64,000 nt of DNA from Chitinophaga pinensis (GCA_945863035.1 CAMAZH010000003.1:16742-80741); one strand, 5' to 3'; shown: positions 51,206 to 61,213, counted from the stretch's first letter. The notes: generated by a model not told the origin, from the letters alone. A program made the numbers and translations.

Positions 51206-52387
51206 CTACTTGTAGATTTCGAATTGTATTTGGGCCTTCTGCTCGGTTTTCATGTCTTTGATTGTAAACCGAAAGGTTGTGCCCGCACCAGTCTGTGATT
51301 CGAGCCAGATAACCCCACCCAGATTGCGGACATAATTATTTGATATTGAAAGGCCTAAACCCAAACCATATTGTTCATGGAAGTTTTCTTCTTCGGCTTT
51401 CTTAAACAACTCGAAGATGTATTTCTGTTTGGCTTTTTCAATTCCAATTCCTGTATCCTTTATGTAAAACAGAAACTCGTTTTCCTGAGTCATGATTGCC
51501 CCAATTTCAATGTAACCTTCTTTTGTAAACTTAATTGAATTATGAACCAGGTTCAACAGAATCTGCTTGAGTTTGATTCTGTCGGATGTAATAGAGTCAT
51601 TGTCTTCCGTAAGCTCACTATTAATGCGAATTGTTATGTCTTTACCCAATTCGGTGACTTCATTCTGCATCAGTTTGTAAATTTCGAAAAGCAATTGGTT
51701 TATCTCGAATGTTGTGAGTCGCATTTCAATGTTGTTTTTTGCGATGCACGACATTTCAATTAGCTTTTCAACCAGACTAAGCAGCATTGTCCCTCCTTTG
51801 CTGATTGTTTTGTTGAACTCCTTGATTTTCTCGATTCTTTTTTCGTTGCTGATAAGCTCGGAGAAACCAAGGATCCAGTTTAAGGGGGTTCTGAGTTCGT
51901 GAGAAATGTTGCTGAGGAAAGAATAAGCTATTCTCTTTTCCAGATTCCTCATCTGTTCTTCCTGGTATTTGACTTCCTGATTTGTTTGTGTTTTTTCCCT
52001 ATGGCTAATTGAAATGAATGCTGTGTTTTTCTCTGTGTTCAAAATAGGATAAAGTGAAATCTCATAAAATGTGTTGGGCTGATACCATGGGAAGAGCTCT
52101 TTATAATTATCCTTGCTTGGCACGATAACCGATTCCCCCCGGAATGCCTTAAGAAGGAATTCTTTGAATTCAGAGCCTTCGAATTTGCTGTCGTGGATAA
52201 TATTGTAATCGCTGTCGTAAAACGGGAAATTCTCCCTCTGGTTGTTATAGACGCACCTTCCGTCAATATCGTAGATTTCCACTTTATACGGGCAGTGGTC
52301 AAAGAGCATACTAAAGTCAAAAGGTAGAGAGAACCTCATCTTTCGGCTGCTTAACCTTTTTTTTAATAATAATACAGTATTTAGCAT
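51206..52387 (-). CDS. PAS-containing histidine kinase
   Basis: A 393-residue soluble kinase. The first 130 residues form a PAS-like sensor domain, then a coiled linker, the phospho-acceptor His163 in ISHELRTPLNW, and an ATPase domain with N-box ILLNLVHNSIKFTKEG, DTGIGIEKAKQ and YGLGLGLSISNNYV. No receiver domain is attached. The receiver at 52500 is the likely partner, 112 bp upstream on the same strand. It ends the long minus-strand signalling cluster. Confidence 0.9.
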   Translation of the reverse strand: MLNTVLLLKKRLSSRKMRFSLPFDFSMLFDHCPYKVEIYDIDGRCVYNNQRENFPFYDSDYNIIHDSKFEGSEFKEFLLKAFRGESVIVPSKDNYKELFPWYQPNTFYEISLYPILNTEKNTAFISISHREKTQTNQEVKYQEEQMRNLEKRIAYSFLSNISHELRTPLNWILGFSELISNEKRIEKIKEFNKTISKGGTMLLSLVEKLIEMSCIAKNNIEMRLTTFEINQLLFEIYKLMQNEVTELGKDITIRINSELTEDNDSITSDRIKLKQILLNLVHNSIKFTKEGYIEIGAIMTQENEFLFYIKDTGIGIEKAKQKYIFELFKKAEEENFHEQYGLGLGLSISNNYVRNLGGVIWLESQTGAGTTFRFTIKDMKTEQKAQIQFEIYK

Positions 52388-52499
52388 AATTAATTTTTAA
52401 AAATTGTTTACCCGGTTCATAATTTGCTACACATGCAGTTTGACCCGGCAATCGGGAACCTGCTCCTTTTACGTAATGCCCATCTCTGATCAGGGTGTT

Positions 52500-52877
52500 T
52501 CATACTGCAACTTTACTGGTTAGGCCCAGAACGATATTTTTAAGGTAATTATCTCTAAATGGCTTCACCAGAGTGTAATCCACTCCAAACTGCTTAATAA
52601 CATTCAGGTATTCCGTGGCTTTGAAAAATCCGCCGGAAGTCATTGCAATCACCTTTACTTTCGGGAAATTTTTCTTCAAGTATAAAACAACCTCAATACC
52701 ATCCATTACGGGCATTAGAATATCGGTAATTACAAGGTCAGGAGTCGATTCCCGGATAAGTTCCAGACCCCTGTAACCATTCTCAGCAGTGTTCACATCA
52801 TAACCTTCCTGCTGAAGGCATAATTGAAGCCTTTCGGTTATTGCACTGCTGTCGTCGATAATTAGTATTTTATACAT
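52500..52877 (-). CDS. Single-domain response regulator
   Basis: A 125-residue CheY-like receiver with Asp8/Asp9, phospho-acceptor Asp52 (VITDILMPVMDGIE) and the lysine in LVKPF. No output domain. It lies between the histidine kinase (51206) and the LuxR-type regulator (53135). Confidence 0.9.
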   Translation of the reverse strand: MYKILIIDDSSAITERLQLCLQQEGYDVNTAENGYRGLELIRESTPDLVITDILMPVMDGIEVVLYLKKNFPKVKVIAMTSGGFFKATEYLNVIKQFGVDYTLVKPFRDNYLKNIVLGLTSKVAV

Positions 52878-53134
52878 AGTCTTATTGAATTTGCATATTT
52901 AAAAATACTACAAAAGATAGTTTATTGAAATAGTATACCTACCTATTATGGGTAGACAAACACTTGATTTTATTAGGTATTAATACGGGATCGGGAAGCG
53001 TTTTTTTTCGCGGGAAATACCTCGGGGGGAGAAATTTGGGACAGCAACAATTATTAACTATCTACAGATCAACTACTCTTTAAAAGAGAAAAGTATGGCA
53101 ATGAGCGTGAAAATTTCAGAAGGGAGAAAGGGGC

Positions 53135-53788
53135 TTAATCGAGCAGTTTGTTTTTCAAGGCGAAAAGTGCAAGATTAACCGAGTCTTTGGATCCCGTTTT
53201 GGTTAGCAAACTGGATCTGTTTCCTTCAATGGTTCTTTGGCTTATTGACAATTTCTCGGCGATTTCCTTGTTCGACAATCCTTCGCAAATCAAGGCAAGT
53301 ACCTCGATTTCCCTCTTTGAGAGTTTTATGTCCTCATCGTTAGCTGTTTTCGATTTGCTGCTTCCTACCTGAGACTTAATCAGGCTGGTTAATATACTGT
53401 TTGAGAAATAATTATCGCCTTCGAGTACCTTGTTTATAGCTTTAAGCAACTCTTCAAAACCGGAATCTTTCAGTACAAAGCCTTTTGCACCGGCCTGCAA
53501 CATATTGAAGTAATAGTTTTCCTCTCCAAACATAGAAAGGGCGATGATTTTCAAATCAGGATACAGAGTAATAGCTTTGGCTGTTGCTTCAATACCGTTC
53601 ATTCTGGGCATGGAGATGTCCATCAGAACAATGTCAGGGGAATTACTCTTGAGCAAATTGAGAAACTCAATACCATCAGATGCTTCAGCAATCACCTGAA
53701 TATTATCGGCCTGTCCCAAAACATATTTAAGTCCATCGCGAAAAAGGTTATGATCGTCGACTAAAACTACTTTGCATAAAGTATCCAT
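53135..53788 (-). CDS. NarL/FixJ-type response regulator
   Basis: A 217-residue regulator with a receiver (Asp57 in VLMDISMPRMNGIEA, lysine in FVLKDSG) and a LuxR-type helix-turn-helix (KLSKREIEVLALICEGLSNKEIAEKL in the last 70 residues, then ISQRTIEGNRSSLLTKTG). It lies 33 bp after the ABC transporter gene on the same strand, so it is probably part of the cluster and may respond to its output. Confidence 0.92.
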   Translation of the reverse strand: MDTLCKVVLVDDHNLFRDGLKYVLGQADNIQVIAEASDGIEFLNLLKSNSPDIVLMDISMPRMNGIEATAKAITLYPDLKIIALSMFGEENYYFNMLQAGAKGFVLKDSGFEELLKAINKVLEGDNYFSNSILTSLIKSQVGSSKSKTANDEDIKLSKREIEVLALICEGLSNKEIAEKLSISQRTIEGNRSSLLTKTGSKDSVNLALFALKNKLLD

Positions 53789-53821
53789 AGTGCATATTTT
53801 TTTCCAAAACGTAAAACAAAA

Positions 53822-56800
53822 CTATTTGCTCAGCCACTTTAAAAGTCTTCCGAGAACATCATAATAGAGTGTTATATAAAACCCGATTGAAAAGAGCCAA
53901 ATCACCCCCAGGTTAAACAAGAGTGTATCCATCCTGTAATCAAACACATACTTGAAAGGGGCATAGAAATGGGTTCTGAACGAGGCGAAGGACGGCTTTT
54001 CAGGTTCCAGAAACACAGGATCAATAATCTGTATCAATTCACCCTCACCTCTTAAGATTTTATTCTTATTGGTTGATTTCTTCATGATATTGGCCAGGAA
54101 ATCGTTATAATTGCTTCGGTAGAGCTCAATATATTTCTCCTTGCCCATCTCGTTTTCCATGCCTTTAATGAGTTCGTTCTTCTTTTTGTTTATAATTGTA
54201 TAAAGCAACACGTACTTCGATTTCAGGTCTTCCAGAAAAGCGTAAACCGATTCACTGGATTCGGCCGAGAACCTCTCCTTCGAAAGGAGGCTGATCCTTC
54301 CAAATGCGATATCGTTAAACTGGGCGGATTCATTGAGTATCTCTGCCCGCAAAATCGACAGGTTTCCCGTGAGAGCCAATTCCGATTCCGGGGTTCCTTT
54401 ATCAACCAGATCTATTGATTCCATCAGAATTTTCTCCAGTTCAGGAATATAATACACCTGTTTATAATTCGACTTGCTTTCCAGTTTTTCGAGTTCATAG
54501 AAATGTCTTTGGTAGGGGTTGTCCTTAAACTGGCTTACGGCAATTGCCTCATAAGCCCAGCGGGAAACCATAACGTCGGCAATTGCCGGAGCATTGCGCT
54601 GTCCGGCTCCGATCAGACTGTTTAGCTTATCAAAGCTAAACATAGCCCCTCCAAGCACCATCTGGGGGATGACAAGGAGAGGGATCAAAATATAGATGGT
54701 TACTGCCGAGTTGAATGCGGAGGAGATGTTTAGCCCCAAAATGTTAGCGAAGCAGGAAACCGCGAAGAGAACAATCCAAAACTCAAAAAACATTCCCTTA
54801 AGCTCTAAAATAGAGTTGCCTACAAGTACAAAAGTGAGGGTCTGAAACGCCGACAAAAGGAACAGAATACCAATTTTCGAGAACAGGTAGCTTGATCGGC
54901 TCAAATTAAGAAACGATTCCCTCTTGAGTATTTTCCTATCCCTGAATATCTCCTCTGCACTTACCGATAACCCTATAAACAGTGCAATAACGATGCTCAT
55001 GAAGATATAAGGGGGGATATTGTCGTTATCCTTGAAAATGTAATTCCCACTGGCATCGGATGTGTATTTAATAATTACAGTAAGAATAACAGCAAGAAGC
55101 GGTGCTTCCAGAAGGTTAATCAGCAGGTATTGAAGGTTGCTGACTTTTGATAAGATATCGCGTTTTATAAAAATAATCAGCTGCATCAGCCAGGATGGGA
55201 TTTTCAATGTTTTCTCCTGTGTGTCGCGCACCTCTTCAACCGAGCGTTTTTCAGAATTGGCAAGGAACAGTTCGTTCCATTCATCAGGCCTTTTGAGGCG
55301 GTTATGGGTGAACTTTCCAAAGTCGTCCACCTCCTTGGCTTCGATAATATTAAACAGCATCTCGGGATTCACATTCCCGCAGCAGCTGCATTCGCCAACA
55401 TCGGCATTAAGTTGGTTGGTAACATGTTTGAAATACATAATCGATTGGATCGGATTGCCATAGTAAATTGGATAACCGCCCGTGTCGAGCATAAAGAGCC
55501 TGTCGAACATTTTGTAGATATCCGAGGAGGGCTGATGAATCACCACGAAGATGAGTTTCATGTTCAGGGAGAGTTCCTTGAGCAAGTCCATTACGTTTTC
55601 TGAGTCCTTGGACGATAGTCCCGAGGTGGGCTCGTCGACAAAGAGTACCGAAGGTTCGCGAATCAATTCGAGTGCAATGTTCAATCGTTTCCTCTGCCCC
55701 CCGCTGATCTTTTTATTCAAGGGGCTGCCTACCTTAATATGCCGTATCTCGAAAAGGCCCAGGTTCATAAGAGTAGTATCTACCCTTGATATTATTTCCT
55801 CATCGTTAAGGTCTTTAAAGCATAATCTGGCATTGTAATAGAGATTCTGGTAAACAGTAAGGTCCTCGAAAAGAAAATCGTCCTGTGCGATGTACCCTAT
55901 CATGCCTTTCGATTCCATGGGGCTTTCGTGAATGTTAACCCCGTTAATAAGGACTTTTCCCGATGTAGGTTTTTCAATTCCCGAGAGGATGTTCAGCAGG
56001 GTGGTTTTCCCCGATCCGCTGGCACCCATAATACCAATCAAGCCAAACTCCTCAGCAATGTTAATCTCGCGGAGTGCCTGCTTCCCATTGGGGAAAGTGA
56101 ATGATATGTCTTCTGTTTTAAATGATATGCGCTTAATGCTCCCATCCTTAAGAAACCGTGAAACGACATCGCTGAAATAGACTGTTCCTTTGGGTAAGCG
56201 GAGGGTGCTGCCCTGGGGAAAGAGGTAAATATTGTTAACCTGAAATGTAAGGCCGTTAAGATTGATCTCGTTGCTTCCTTTATATTTGATGAAATATATG
56301 TCAACGCTTTTTATTCTGAGGATAAAGATTTTTCCATCCAGTCCACTGGTGAAGAGGTATTTAGGCTTACCCTCCTCAGCCTGCTCGTCGGCCGGTTCGT
56401 TTTGTATCAGAAGTATCTCTTCGGAGAGGAGTTTATCGAGCGTGTCGTAACGAATAAAATTGCTAATCAGCAATAATTCGTCGGCGGAGATGTTGAAAAC
56501 ATTTGCAATTGTTTCGATAATCCCCATTCTCTGTTCCGTGTAAAGTTGTTCGGCTTTGAGCAACTCGAAAATTCTGATCAGAACAATCACTTTTTGTTTT
56601 TGAGAAAGGGTTTTATTGATTTTCCGGCAAATGGTAAGGGTTCTTACCATATCTTTCATGGAAGTCAACTTGCCGCTTCGGATCTGGTTTGCACCTTCCG
56701 CATCCGCATCGCTGCCCATAGACTTTTCGTCGTAATACTTGAGGTATTCGATTACCTTTTCCTTGTTCAACTGAGATGAAAGAAATGACTGGATGTACTC

Positions 56801-56884
56801 CCGTTGGTTTTCGGTAGCACCCTCATCCTGCTTTGAGATTATTGCAAAAAGCTGCATTAAGGCTTTTAATATTTCCTCACTCAT
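53822..56884 (-). CDS. ABCG-type ATP-binding and membrane protein with helical N-terminal domain
   Basis: A 1020-residue half-transporter in unusual form. Residues 1-150 are helical and resemble TerB-like domains; 175-255 is a small beta-rich domain; 255-465 is the ATPase with Walker A 287-295 (GASGSGKTT), signature 393-400 (ISGGQRKR), Walker B 413-420 and His450. A Cys-rich stretch (497-502, ECSCC) follows. Membrane helices lie at about 590-606, 626-645, 670-690, 700-720 and 724-745 and a last one at about 985-1007. Between the last two is a soluble insertion of about 235 residues. The substrate is unknown. Its position beside SiaB/SiaC-like genes suggests regulated export or a regulated scaffold. 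Confidence 0.85.
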   Translation of the reverse strand: MSEEILKALMQLFAIISKQDEGATENQREYIQSFLSSQLNKEKVIEYLKYYDEKSMGSDADAEGANQIRSGKLTSMKDMVRTLTICRKINKTLSQKQKVIVLIRIFELLKAEQLYTEQRMGIIETIANVFNISADELLLISNFIRYDTLDKLLSEEILLIQNEPADEQAEEGKPKYLFTSGLDGKIFILRIKSVDIYFIKYKGSNEINLNGLTFQVNNIYLFPQGSTLRLPKGTVYFSDVVSRFLKDGSIKRISFKTEDISFTFPNGKQALREINIAEEFGLIGIMGASGSGKTTLLNILSGIEKPTSGKVLINGVNIHESPMESKGMIGYIAQDDFLFEDLTVYQNLYYNARLCFKDLNDEEIISRVDTTLMNLGLFEIRHIKVGSPLNKKISGGQRKRLNIALELIREPSVLFVDEPTSGLSSKDSENVMDLLKELSLNMKLIFVVIHQPSSDIYKMFDRLFMLDTGGYPIYYGNPIQSIMYFKHVTNQLNADVGECSCCGNVNPEMLFNIIEAKEVDDFGKFTHNRLKRPDEWNELFLANSEKRSVEEVRDTQEKTLKIPSWLMQLIIFIKRDILSKVSNLQYLLINLLEAPLLAVILTVIIKYTSDASGNYIFKDNDNIPPYIFMSIVIALFIGLSVSAEEIFRDRKILKRESFLNLSRSSYLFSKIGILFLLSAFQTLTFVLVGNSILELKGMFFEFWIVLFAVSCFANILGLNISSAFNSAVTIYILIPLLVIPQMVLGGAMFSFDKLNSLIGAGQRNAPAIADVMVSRWAYEAIAVSQFKDNPYQRHFYELEKLESKSNYKQVYYIPELEKILMESIDLVDKGTPESELALTGNLSILRAEILNESAQFNDIAFGRISLLSKERFSAESSESVYAFLEDLKSKYVLLYTIINKKKNELIKGMENEMGKEKYIELYRSNYNDFLANIMKKSTNKNKILRGEGELIQIIDPVFLEPEKPSFASFRTHFYAPFKYVFDYRMDTLLFNLGVIWLFSIGFYITLYYDVLGRLLKWLSK

Positions 56885-56973
56885 ATTATAGTATATTACA
56901 ATCCGTTAACTACGCTAATAATAAAACCGCAATGGTATATCCTCCCTCGGGACAAAACAAAAAAGAGCAAGCC

Positions 56974-57351
56974 CTAATAGGCTACAAGTTCAAAGGGAAC
57001 TTCCACCAACTCGGAGAATTCCTCGCCGGCTTCTTCCAAATCCTTGTCCATGGCAAGGAAATGCCATTTGATTTTCATTGGGGTTCCATCGCTGAAAATG
57101 TCATTGACCTTGAGAAGGATATCCAGGATTAGTTTTGATGAGGCTGTATTGAAATAATCCAGTTTGAATGAGAACTCAAGGTTCTCGATCGGGGACTTCT
57201 CCAGTTCGTCCAGCCATTCGATTACAGGTTTGTAAAAACTCACAACATCCTCAGGCAATGAGCGTCCTGAGAGTTCAAACACATTCGTTTGCGAGTTGAA
57301 GGTAATACCCGGGGTATCCTCTGTTCCAACAATATTCAATTCTTTAACCAT
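56974..57351 (-). CDS. SiaC-like regulatory phosphoprotein (DUF1987)
   Basis: A 125-residue DUF1987 protein. VGTEDTPGITFN is the conserved start, SGRSLPEDVVSFYKPVIEW the middle and FNTASSKLILDIL the region that holds the phospho-acceptor in Pseudomonas SiaC; by motif, Thr69 here is the candidate site. GEEFSELVEVPFE is near the end. In Pseudomonas, SiaC is phosphorylated by SiaB and dephosphorylated by SiaA, and the unphosphorylated form activates the cyclase SiaD. No SiaD is present here, so the effector is unknown. Confidence 0.88.
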   Translation of the reverse strand: MVKELNIVGTEDTPGITFNSQTNVFELSGRSLPEDVVSFYKPVIEWLDELEKSPIENLEFSFKLDYFNTASSKLILDILLKVNDIFSDGTPMKIKWHFLAMDKDLEEAGEEFSELVEVPFELVAY

Positions 57352-57432
57352 GATTATAAAAATTTTAGTTTAATAACTACTGTATAATAACGTTAGCAAA
57401 GAGCTATGATCAAATTCCCTACCGACCCTTAT

Positions 57433-58017
57433 TTAAACATGCCTGGAAACACGAATCAGCAAGGAATACATTGAAAACTCATCATTGAGCCTTACAAACT
57501 CGTAAACCAGGGCGTTTTCGGATTTTCTCGCCATATCGATTACACCGATGCCGGCACCTCCCACTTTAGAAAAAGTCCCGTTAATCCTGACCTCCTTATA
57601 CAACTGCTTCAATCCCTCGCTATCCAGGGAGTTTACCTCATCAATACGACTTTTAAGGGCCGGAATGTTTTGGTTGCTTATTTTATTGCTGGAAATCAGG
57701 AAATAGAAATCGCTCGATTCCCCAATCATGAATATCGGCGAGTTACCGGTGATTACATGGTCGTTATCGAGAGCGTTTTTACTTATATTCTGAAGCATCT
57801 CAACCATAATGTTGTAGATTTTCCGCTTCACATTGTCCTCAAGTTTCTCCACGTTGAATTTTCGTTCCGTAAAAGACAAAAGGGTTTTGGTCAGAGCCTG
57901 TGAAAACTCCCCTGCATAGACCATAATAATCTCGCTCTGCTCCATTAGTTGGTGAAAGTCGTAGAAATACTTCAGCGACTTTGGATTGGCAGTGATTTTA
58001 TTTGAATGATTATCCAT
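57433..58017 (-). CDS. SiaB-like protein kinase (DUF6272), likely active
   Basis: A 194-residue protein of the DUF6272/SiaB family, with a GHKL-like kinase fold. The N-box reads VEMLQN, with Glu73 and Asn77 in the ExxxN spacing of anti-sigma-type kinases, and the glycine motif GGAGIG is at 153-158 followed by VIDMARK. Its start lies 11 bp downstream of the second kinase gene. It should phosphorylate the SiaC-like protein encoded 81 bp downstream. Confidence 0.87.
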   Translation of the reverse strand: MDNHSNKITANPKSLKYFYDFHQLMEQSEIIMVYAGEFSQALTKTLLSFTERKFNVEKLEDNVKRKIYNIMVEMLQNISKNALDNDHVITGNSPIFMIGESSDFYFLISSNKISNQNIPALKSRIDEVNSLDSEGLKQLYKEVRINGTFSKVGGAGIGVIDMARKSENALVYEFVRLNDEFSMYSLLIRVSRHV

Positions 58018-58028
58018 CGTATTATACT

Positions 58029-58586
58029 TTAAAGAGTTGATTTAATCTCGGTACGCAATGAAAAATAGCTGTAATCCGCGTCAATATTTTCAAAATCGAA
58101 GTCCAATGTGTTGCCGGTTCTGCGGGCAATATCGATGAGGCCCAGATGAATTCCGTTCTTATCGGACATTTCACCGGAGGTCAGCCAGGTTTTATAGAAC
58201 AAGGAGAGCTCAGTGCCCGACATATCCGTCATAGACATCAGTTTTTCTTTGAAGTCGCTGACTTTGTCATTGTTAATGGCATTGCCGCTATAAATTGCAT
58301 AACCATCCTCAATCCGACCGATAAGAAACATGCTCGACTTAGCGTGTTTGTTATCTTCCGAGTGGTAGGTGATATTTTGCAGACAGCCTACCATAACGTT
58401 GAAGATCTTGGATTTGATTCCCTGATCCTCGTTGGAAGAGTCGAGTTTTCGTTCTGTTAATTCCAGTAATCCCAGCATAATGTTCTGGGAAATTTCGCCT
58501 TTGTAAGAGAGCATGATTTGATTTTCAAACATGCTGGCCCTGAAACGGCTTAAGAATTGCAGGTTTTTGTCGGTTGATTCAGTCAT
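58029..58586 (-). CDS. SiaB-like protein (DUF6272), possibly a pseudokinase
   Basis: A 185-residue paralogue of the kinase at 57433. In the N-box the glutamate is replaced: the sequence is VGCLQN with Gly67, while Asn71 is kept. The glycine motif is NGIHLGL (144-150) instead of GGAGIG. In kinases of this type the glutamate is the catalytic base, so this copy may be inactive and serve as a regulator or scaffold. It lies between the phosphatase gene (11 bp) and the first kinase gene (11 bp). Confidence 0.83.
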   Translation of the reverse strand: MTESTDKNLQFLSRFRASMFENQIMLSYKGEISQNIMLGLLELTERKLDSSNEDQGIKSKIFNVMVGCLQNITYHSEDNKHAKSSMFLIGRIEDGYAIYSGNAINNDKVSDFKEKLMSMTDMSGTELSLFYKTWLTSGEMSDKNGIHLGLIDIARRTGNTLDFDFENIDADYSYFSLRTEIKSTL

Positions 58587-58597
58587 AATTCAATCAG

Positions 58598-61198
58598 TTA
58601 AAATTTTAATCCAATTACTAGTATGTCGTCAACCTGTTCGGCTGATCCTTTCCAATTTTCAAAGGTGTTTTTGAACAGGTTCCCCATTTGAAAAATGCTT
58701 TGGTTGCTATTGTCTTTGATAAGCAGGCTTACGTTGCCGCTCATGAATTTCTGTTTTCCGGTGGGTCCTCCCAACTGGTCGGCAAACCCATCGGTCATGA
58801 AATAGAAGGCATCACCTTGTTCGATATTAATCGTGTGATTTGTGAAGGGTTTCCGGTTGCTGTACTGGCTGCTTCCGACAGGGAAACGATCCCCACGTAT
58901 TTCGGTAAGTTCCTTTTTGTTAACATAATACAATCCCCTGTGAGCTCCTGCATAATTGAGGACTTTGTTTTTCAGGTCGATACAGCAGAATGCAGCATCC
59001 ATACCGTCGTTGATTTTGCTGTTTTCCTCTTCCTGCTTTAACGTACTGACCAGATTGGTGTGTAATTTGTCGAGAATCTGGCCTGCATTGTCGGTGCCTT
59101 TGTTTTTGATAATCTCGTTTTGAAGGAAGAACCCGATAATCGACATCAACGCTCCCGGCACCCCATGTCCTGTACAATCCATAACGCCGATATAAACAAC
59201 ATCCCCTTCCCGGTAAATCCATGGGTAGTCTCCGCTCACGATATCTTTGGGCTTATAAAGCATGAAGGAATGCGGGATTATCGATTGCAGGAATTTCTCC
59301 GTTGGCATCAGTGCGCTTTGAATGTAATAAGCATAGTTAATGCTGTCGTTGATACTCTTGTTCTTTTTCCTAATCAATTCCTCACGGTTTTTCGCTTCTG
59401 TGATATCGTGGCAAACGAAGAGCACCGATTCAACCACTCCATTGTCTTGGAATTCGGGAATCGCGCTGACCTGCATAATTTTAATTCCCTGAACCGTTGT
59501 GAAAACCAACTCGTCAATTTTTTTCTCCTTGCTAACCCCCACCTCGTCGAGCATCTTTTTCCACAGGGTAACAACCGACTCTTCAATCCCAATGTTCATG
59601 ATAGGCTTGTCGATTAAATCGGCAATTTTCATTCCTGTGTAGGATTCGATAATCGGGTTGATGTAGGTGCACCTGCTGAAGATGTCGATTCGAAGGATGA
59701 GGTCGAGACTGTTTTCCGAAAGGGCCTGCATCTTTGCGCGTATCCTTTGCTCCTTGGCAGCCAGACGCTGTTCGGAGATGTCGCGGGTGTTGATTACAAT
59801 ACCTTTGATAACATCGGCAATAGAGTTTTTGCCGATTGCTTCCAACCAGATTATTTCCCCGCTTTTCGTGAAATACCGGTATTGGATGATATGGATTTTC
59901 TCGGGATACGAAATTATGTTTTGAAGGAAGGATTTAAAACTGTCGGTATCGAGTGGATGTATGTTGTCGGTATCCTTCATCCCTATTATTTCCTCTGGGA
60001 AATACCCCAGTACGGACCGCACGGAAGGGCTAACATACAAAGTCATTCCGGAGTCGCTGAATATGAAGATAACCTCCAGTGAGTTTTCCAACAACACATG
60101 GGTTTTTTTGTTACTGTTGCGAACTTCCTGCATTTGTTCTTCCAGCTGGAGGTTTGTTTTCTTGAGCTGCTCCTGGGCAAAGATCATATCCTTGGCATTC
60201 TGGAGGAGTTTGCCCTTCTGTACAACAAGTTCCGAACTCATTTTTTCCGATTCCCTGAGGAGCAAGCGTGTCCGCTCGTTCACCATTACATTGTTGATGG
60301 TTCGTGCGATAATTTCCCCGATTCCGGAAAGTACTTTAACCTGCAAGTCGGTAAACTTACGGATCGATGCAAGCTCAAGCACCCCATGCACAGTATCGTT
60401 GGCAATAAGGGGGACGATTATGATGCTTTTGGGTTTTCTGTCACCCATCAAACCGGAGGAAATGGTGACATAGTTGTCGGGGATTTCCGTTCTGAGGATG
60501 ACATCCTTTTCAACGGCAGACTGCCCTATCAATCCCTCAGCAAATTCGAATTCCGCCTTAAGATATTTCTTTCGGTTGTATGCATAGCTGGACTTTAGGC
60601 GGATAATCTTCCTGCTGTCATCGGCTTCAGTGACAATGTAGAAAGCACCCTGGACCACATTTTCGAGTTTGGTAACCAGATAGGATGTGATTTCCTCGCC
60701 CAACCTTTCGATTTCGTTTATCGACCGCAGAATCAGGTTTATATCGCTAACAATTTTGGCGATTGCGTTTCGTTCCGAGTCAATCTGGCTAACCCGCAAC
60801 AAGCTATTGCGCATACTTTCCAGAGATTCGGTAAGCTCATTTTCACCATTCACAGCGACATACTGATTTAAAAGGTTTCCCTTTTCAATGCTACGGGCGA
60901 AATCAATTGTGCTATTTACGGTACTTTTCAGCAGAGAAATACTTTTTTTATACTCATTCCTCTTGTCGAGCAGATAATTACCGCACACATACCCGGCAAT
61001 TCCGAAGAAAAACGGGACCAGATGAAGGAGATAAAAGGCATTTTCGTCCCTGTAAAGAGCCTGAAGTCCAGTTATGGAAAGGGGATAATTACCTGCTGCC
61101 AAGGAAAAAAGCAAAGTAGTCAAGGAGATTATTATCCCCGTAACCGCAAAACCGACCACAAAAAAACTCAGTTCCAATATTTTCCTCGTGCTTTTCAA
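58598..61198 (-). CDS. Membrane GAF/PAS SpoIIE-type phosphatase (SiaA-like)
   Basis: An 866-residue protein with two N-terminal membrane helices (about 12-35 and 57-75), a HAMP-like stretch, a GAF domain (about 170-310), a coiled coil, two PAS domains (about 370-610) and a C-terminal PP2C/SpoIIE phosphatase domain (about 635-866). Metal-binding aspartates are seen at Asp657 (VSGD), Asp674 (MDCTGHG) and in TDGF and VDDIL. It should dephosphorylate a SiaC-like partner. Its membrane and GAF parts resemble those of the sensor at 40126. It is 15 bp after the GAF gene and 11 bp before the second kinase. Confidence 0.9.
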   Translation of the reverse strand: MKSTRKILELSFFVVGFAVTGIIISLTTLLFSLAAGNYPLSITGLQALYRDENAFYLLHLVPFFFGIAGYVCGNYLLDKRNEYKKSISLLKSTVNSTIDFARSIEKGNLLNQYVAVNGENELTESLESMRNSLLRVSQIDSERNAIAKIVSDINLILRSINEIERLGEEITSYLVTKLENVVQGAFYIVTEADDSRKIIRLKSSYAYNRKKYLKAEFEFAEGLIGQSAVEKDVILRTEIPDNYVTISSGLMGDRKPKSIIIVPLIANDTVHGVLELASIRKFTDLQVKVLSGIGEIIARTINNVMVNERTRLLLRESEKMSSELVVQKGKLLQNAKDMIFAQEQLKKTNLQLEEQMQEVRNSNKKTHVLLENSLEVIFIFSDSGMTLYVSPSVRSVLGYFPEEIIGMKDTDNIHPLDTDSFKSFLQNIISYPEKIHIIQYRYFTKSGEIIWLEAIGKNSIADVIKGIVINTRDISEQRLAAKEQRIRAKMQALSENSLDLILRIDIFSRCTYINPIIESYTGMKIADLIDKPIMNIGIEESVVTLWKKMLDEVGVSKEKKIDELVFTTVQGIKIMQVSAIPEFQDNGVVESVLFVCHDITEAKNREELIRKKNKSINDSINYAYYIQSALMPTEKFLQSIIPHSFMLYKPKDIVSGDYPWIYREGDVVYIGVMDCTGHGVPGALMSIIGFFLQNEIIKNKGTDNAGQILDKLHTNLVSTLKQEEENSKINDGMDAAFCCIDLKNKVLNYAGAHRGLYYVNKKELTEIRGDRFPVGSSQYSNRKPFTNHTINIEQGDAFYFMTDGFADQLGGPTGKQKFMSGNVSLLIKDNSNQSIFQMGNLFKNTFENWKGSAEQVDDILVIGLKF

Positions 61199-61213
61199 TT
61201 TCCTATTGATTAA

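Noticed and set aside
59961..60473. Plus-strand frame of 170 codons inside the SpoIIE phosphatase
   Set aside because: Antisense to GAF and coiled-coil coding sequence; low-complexity Ser/Leu content.
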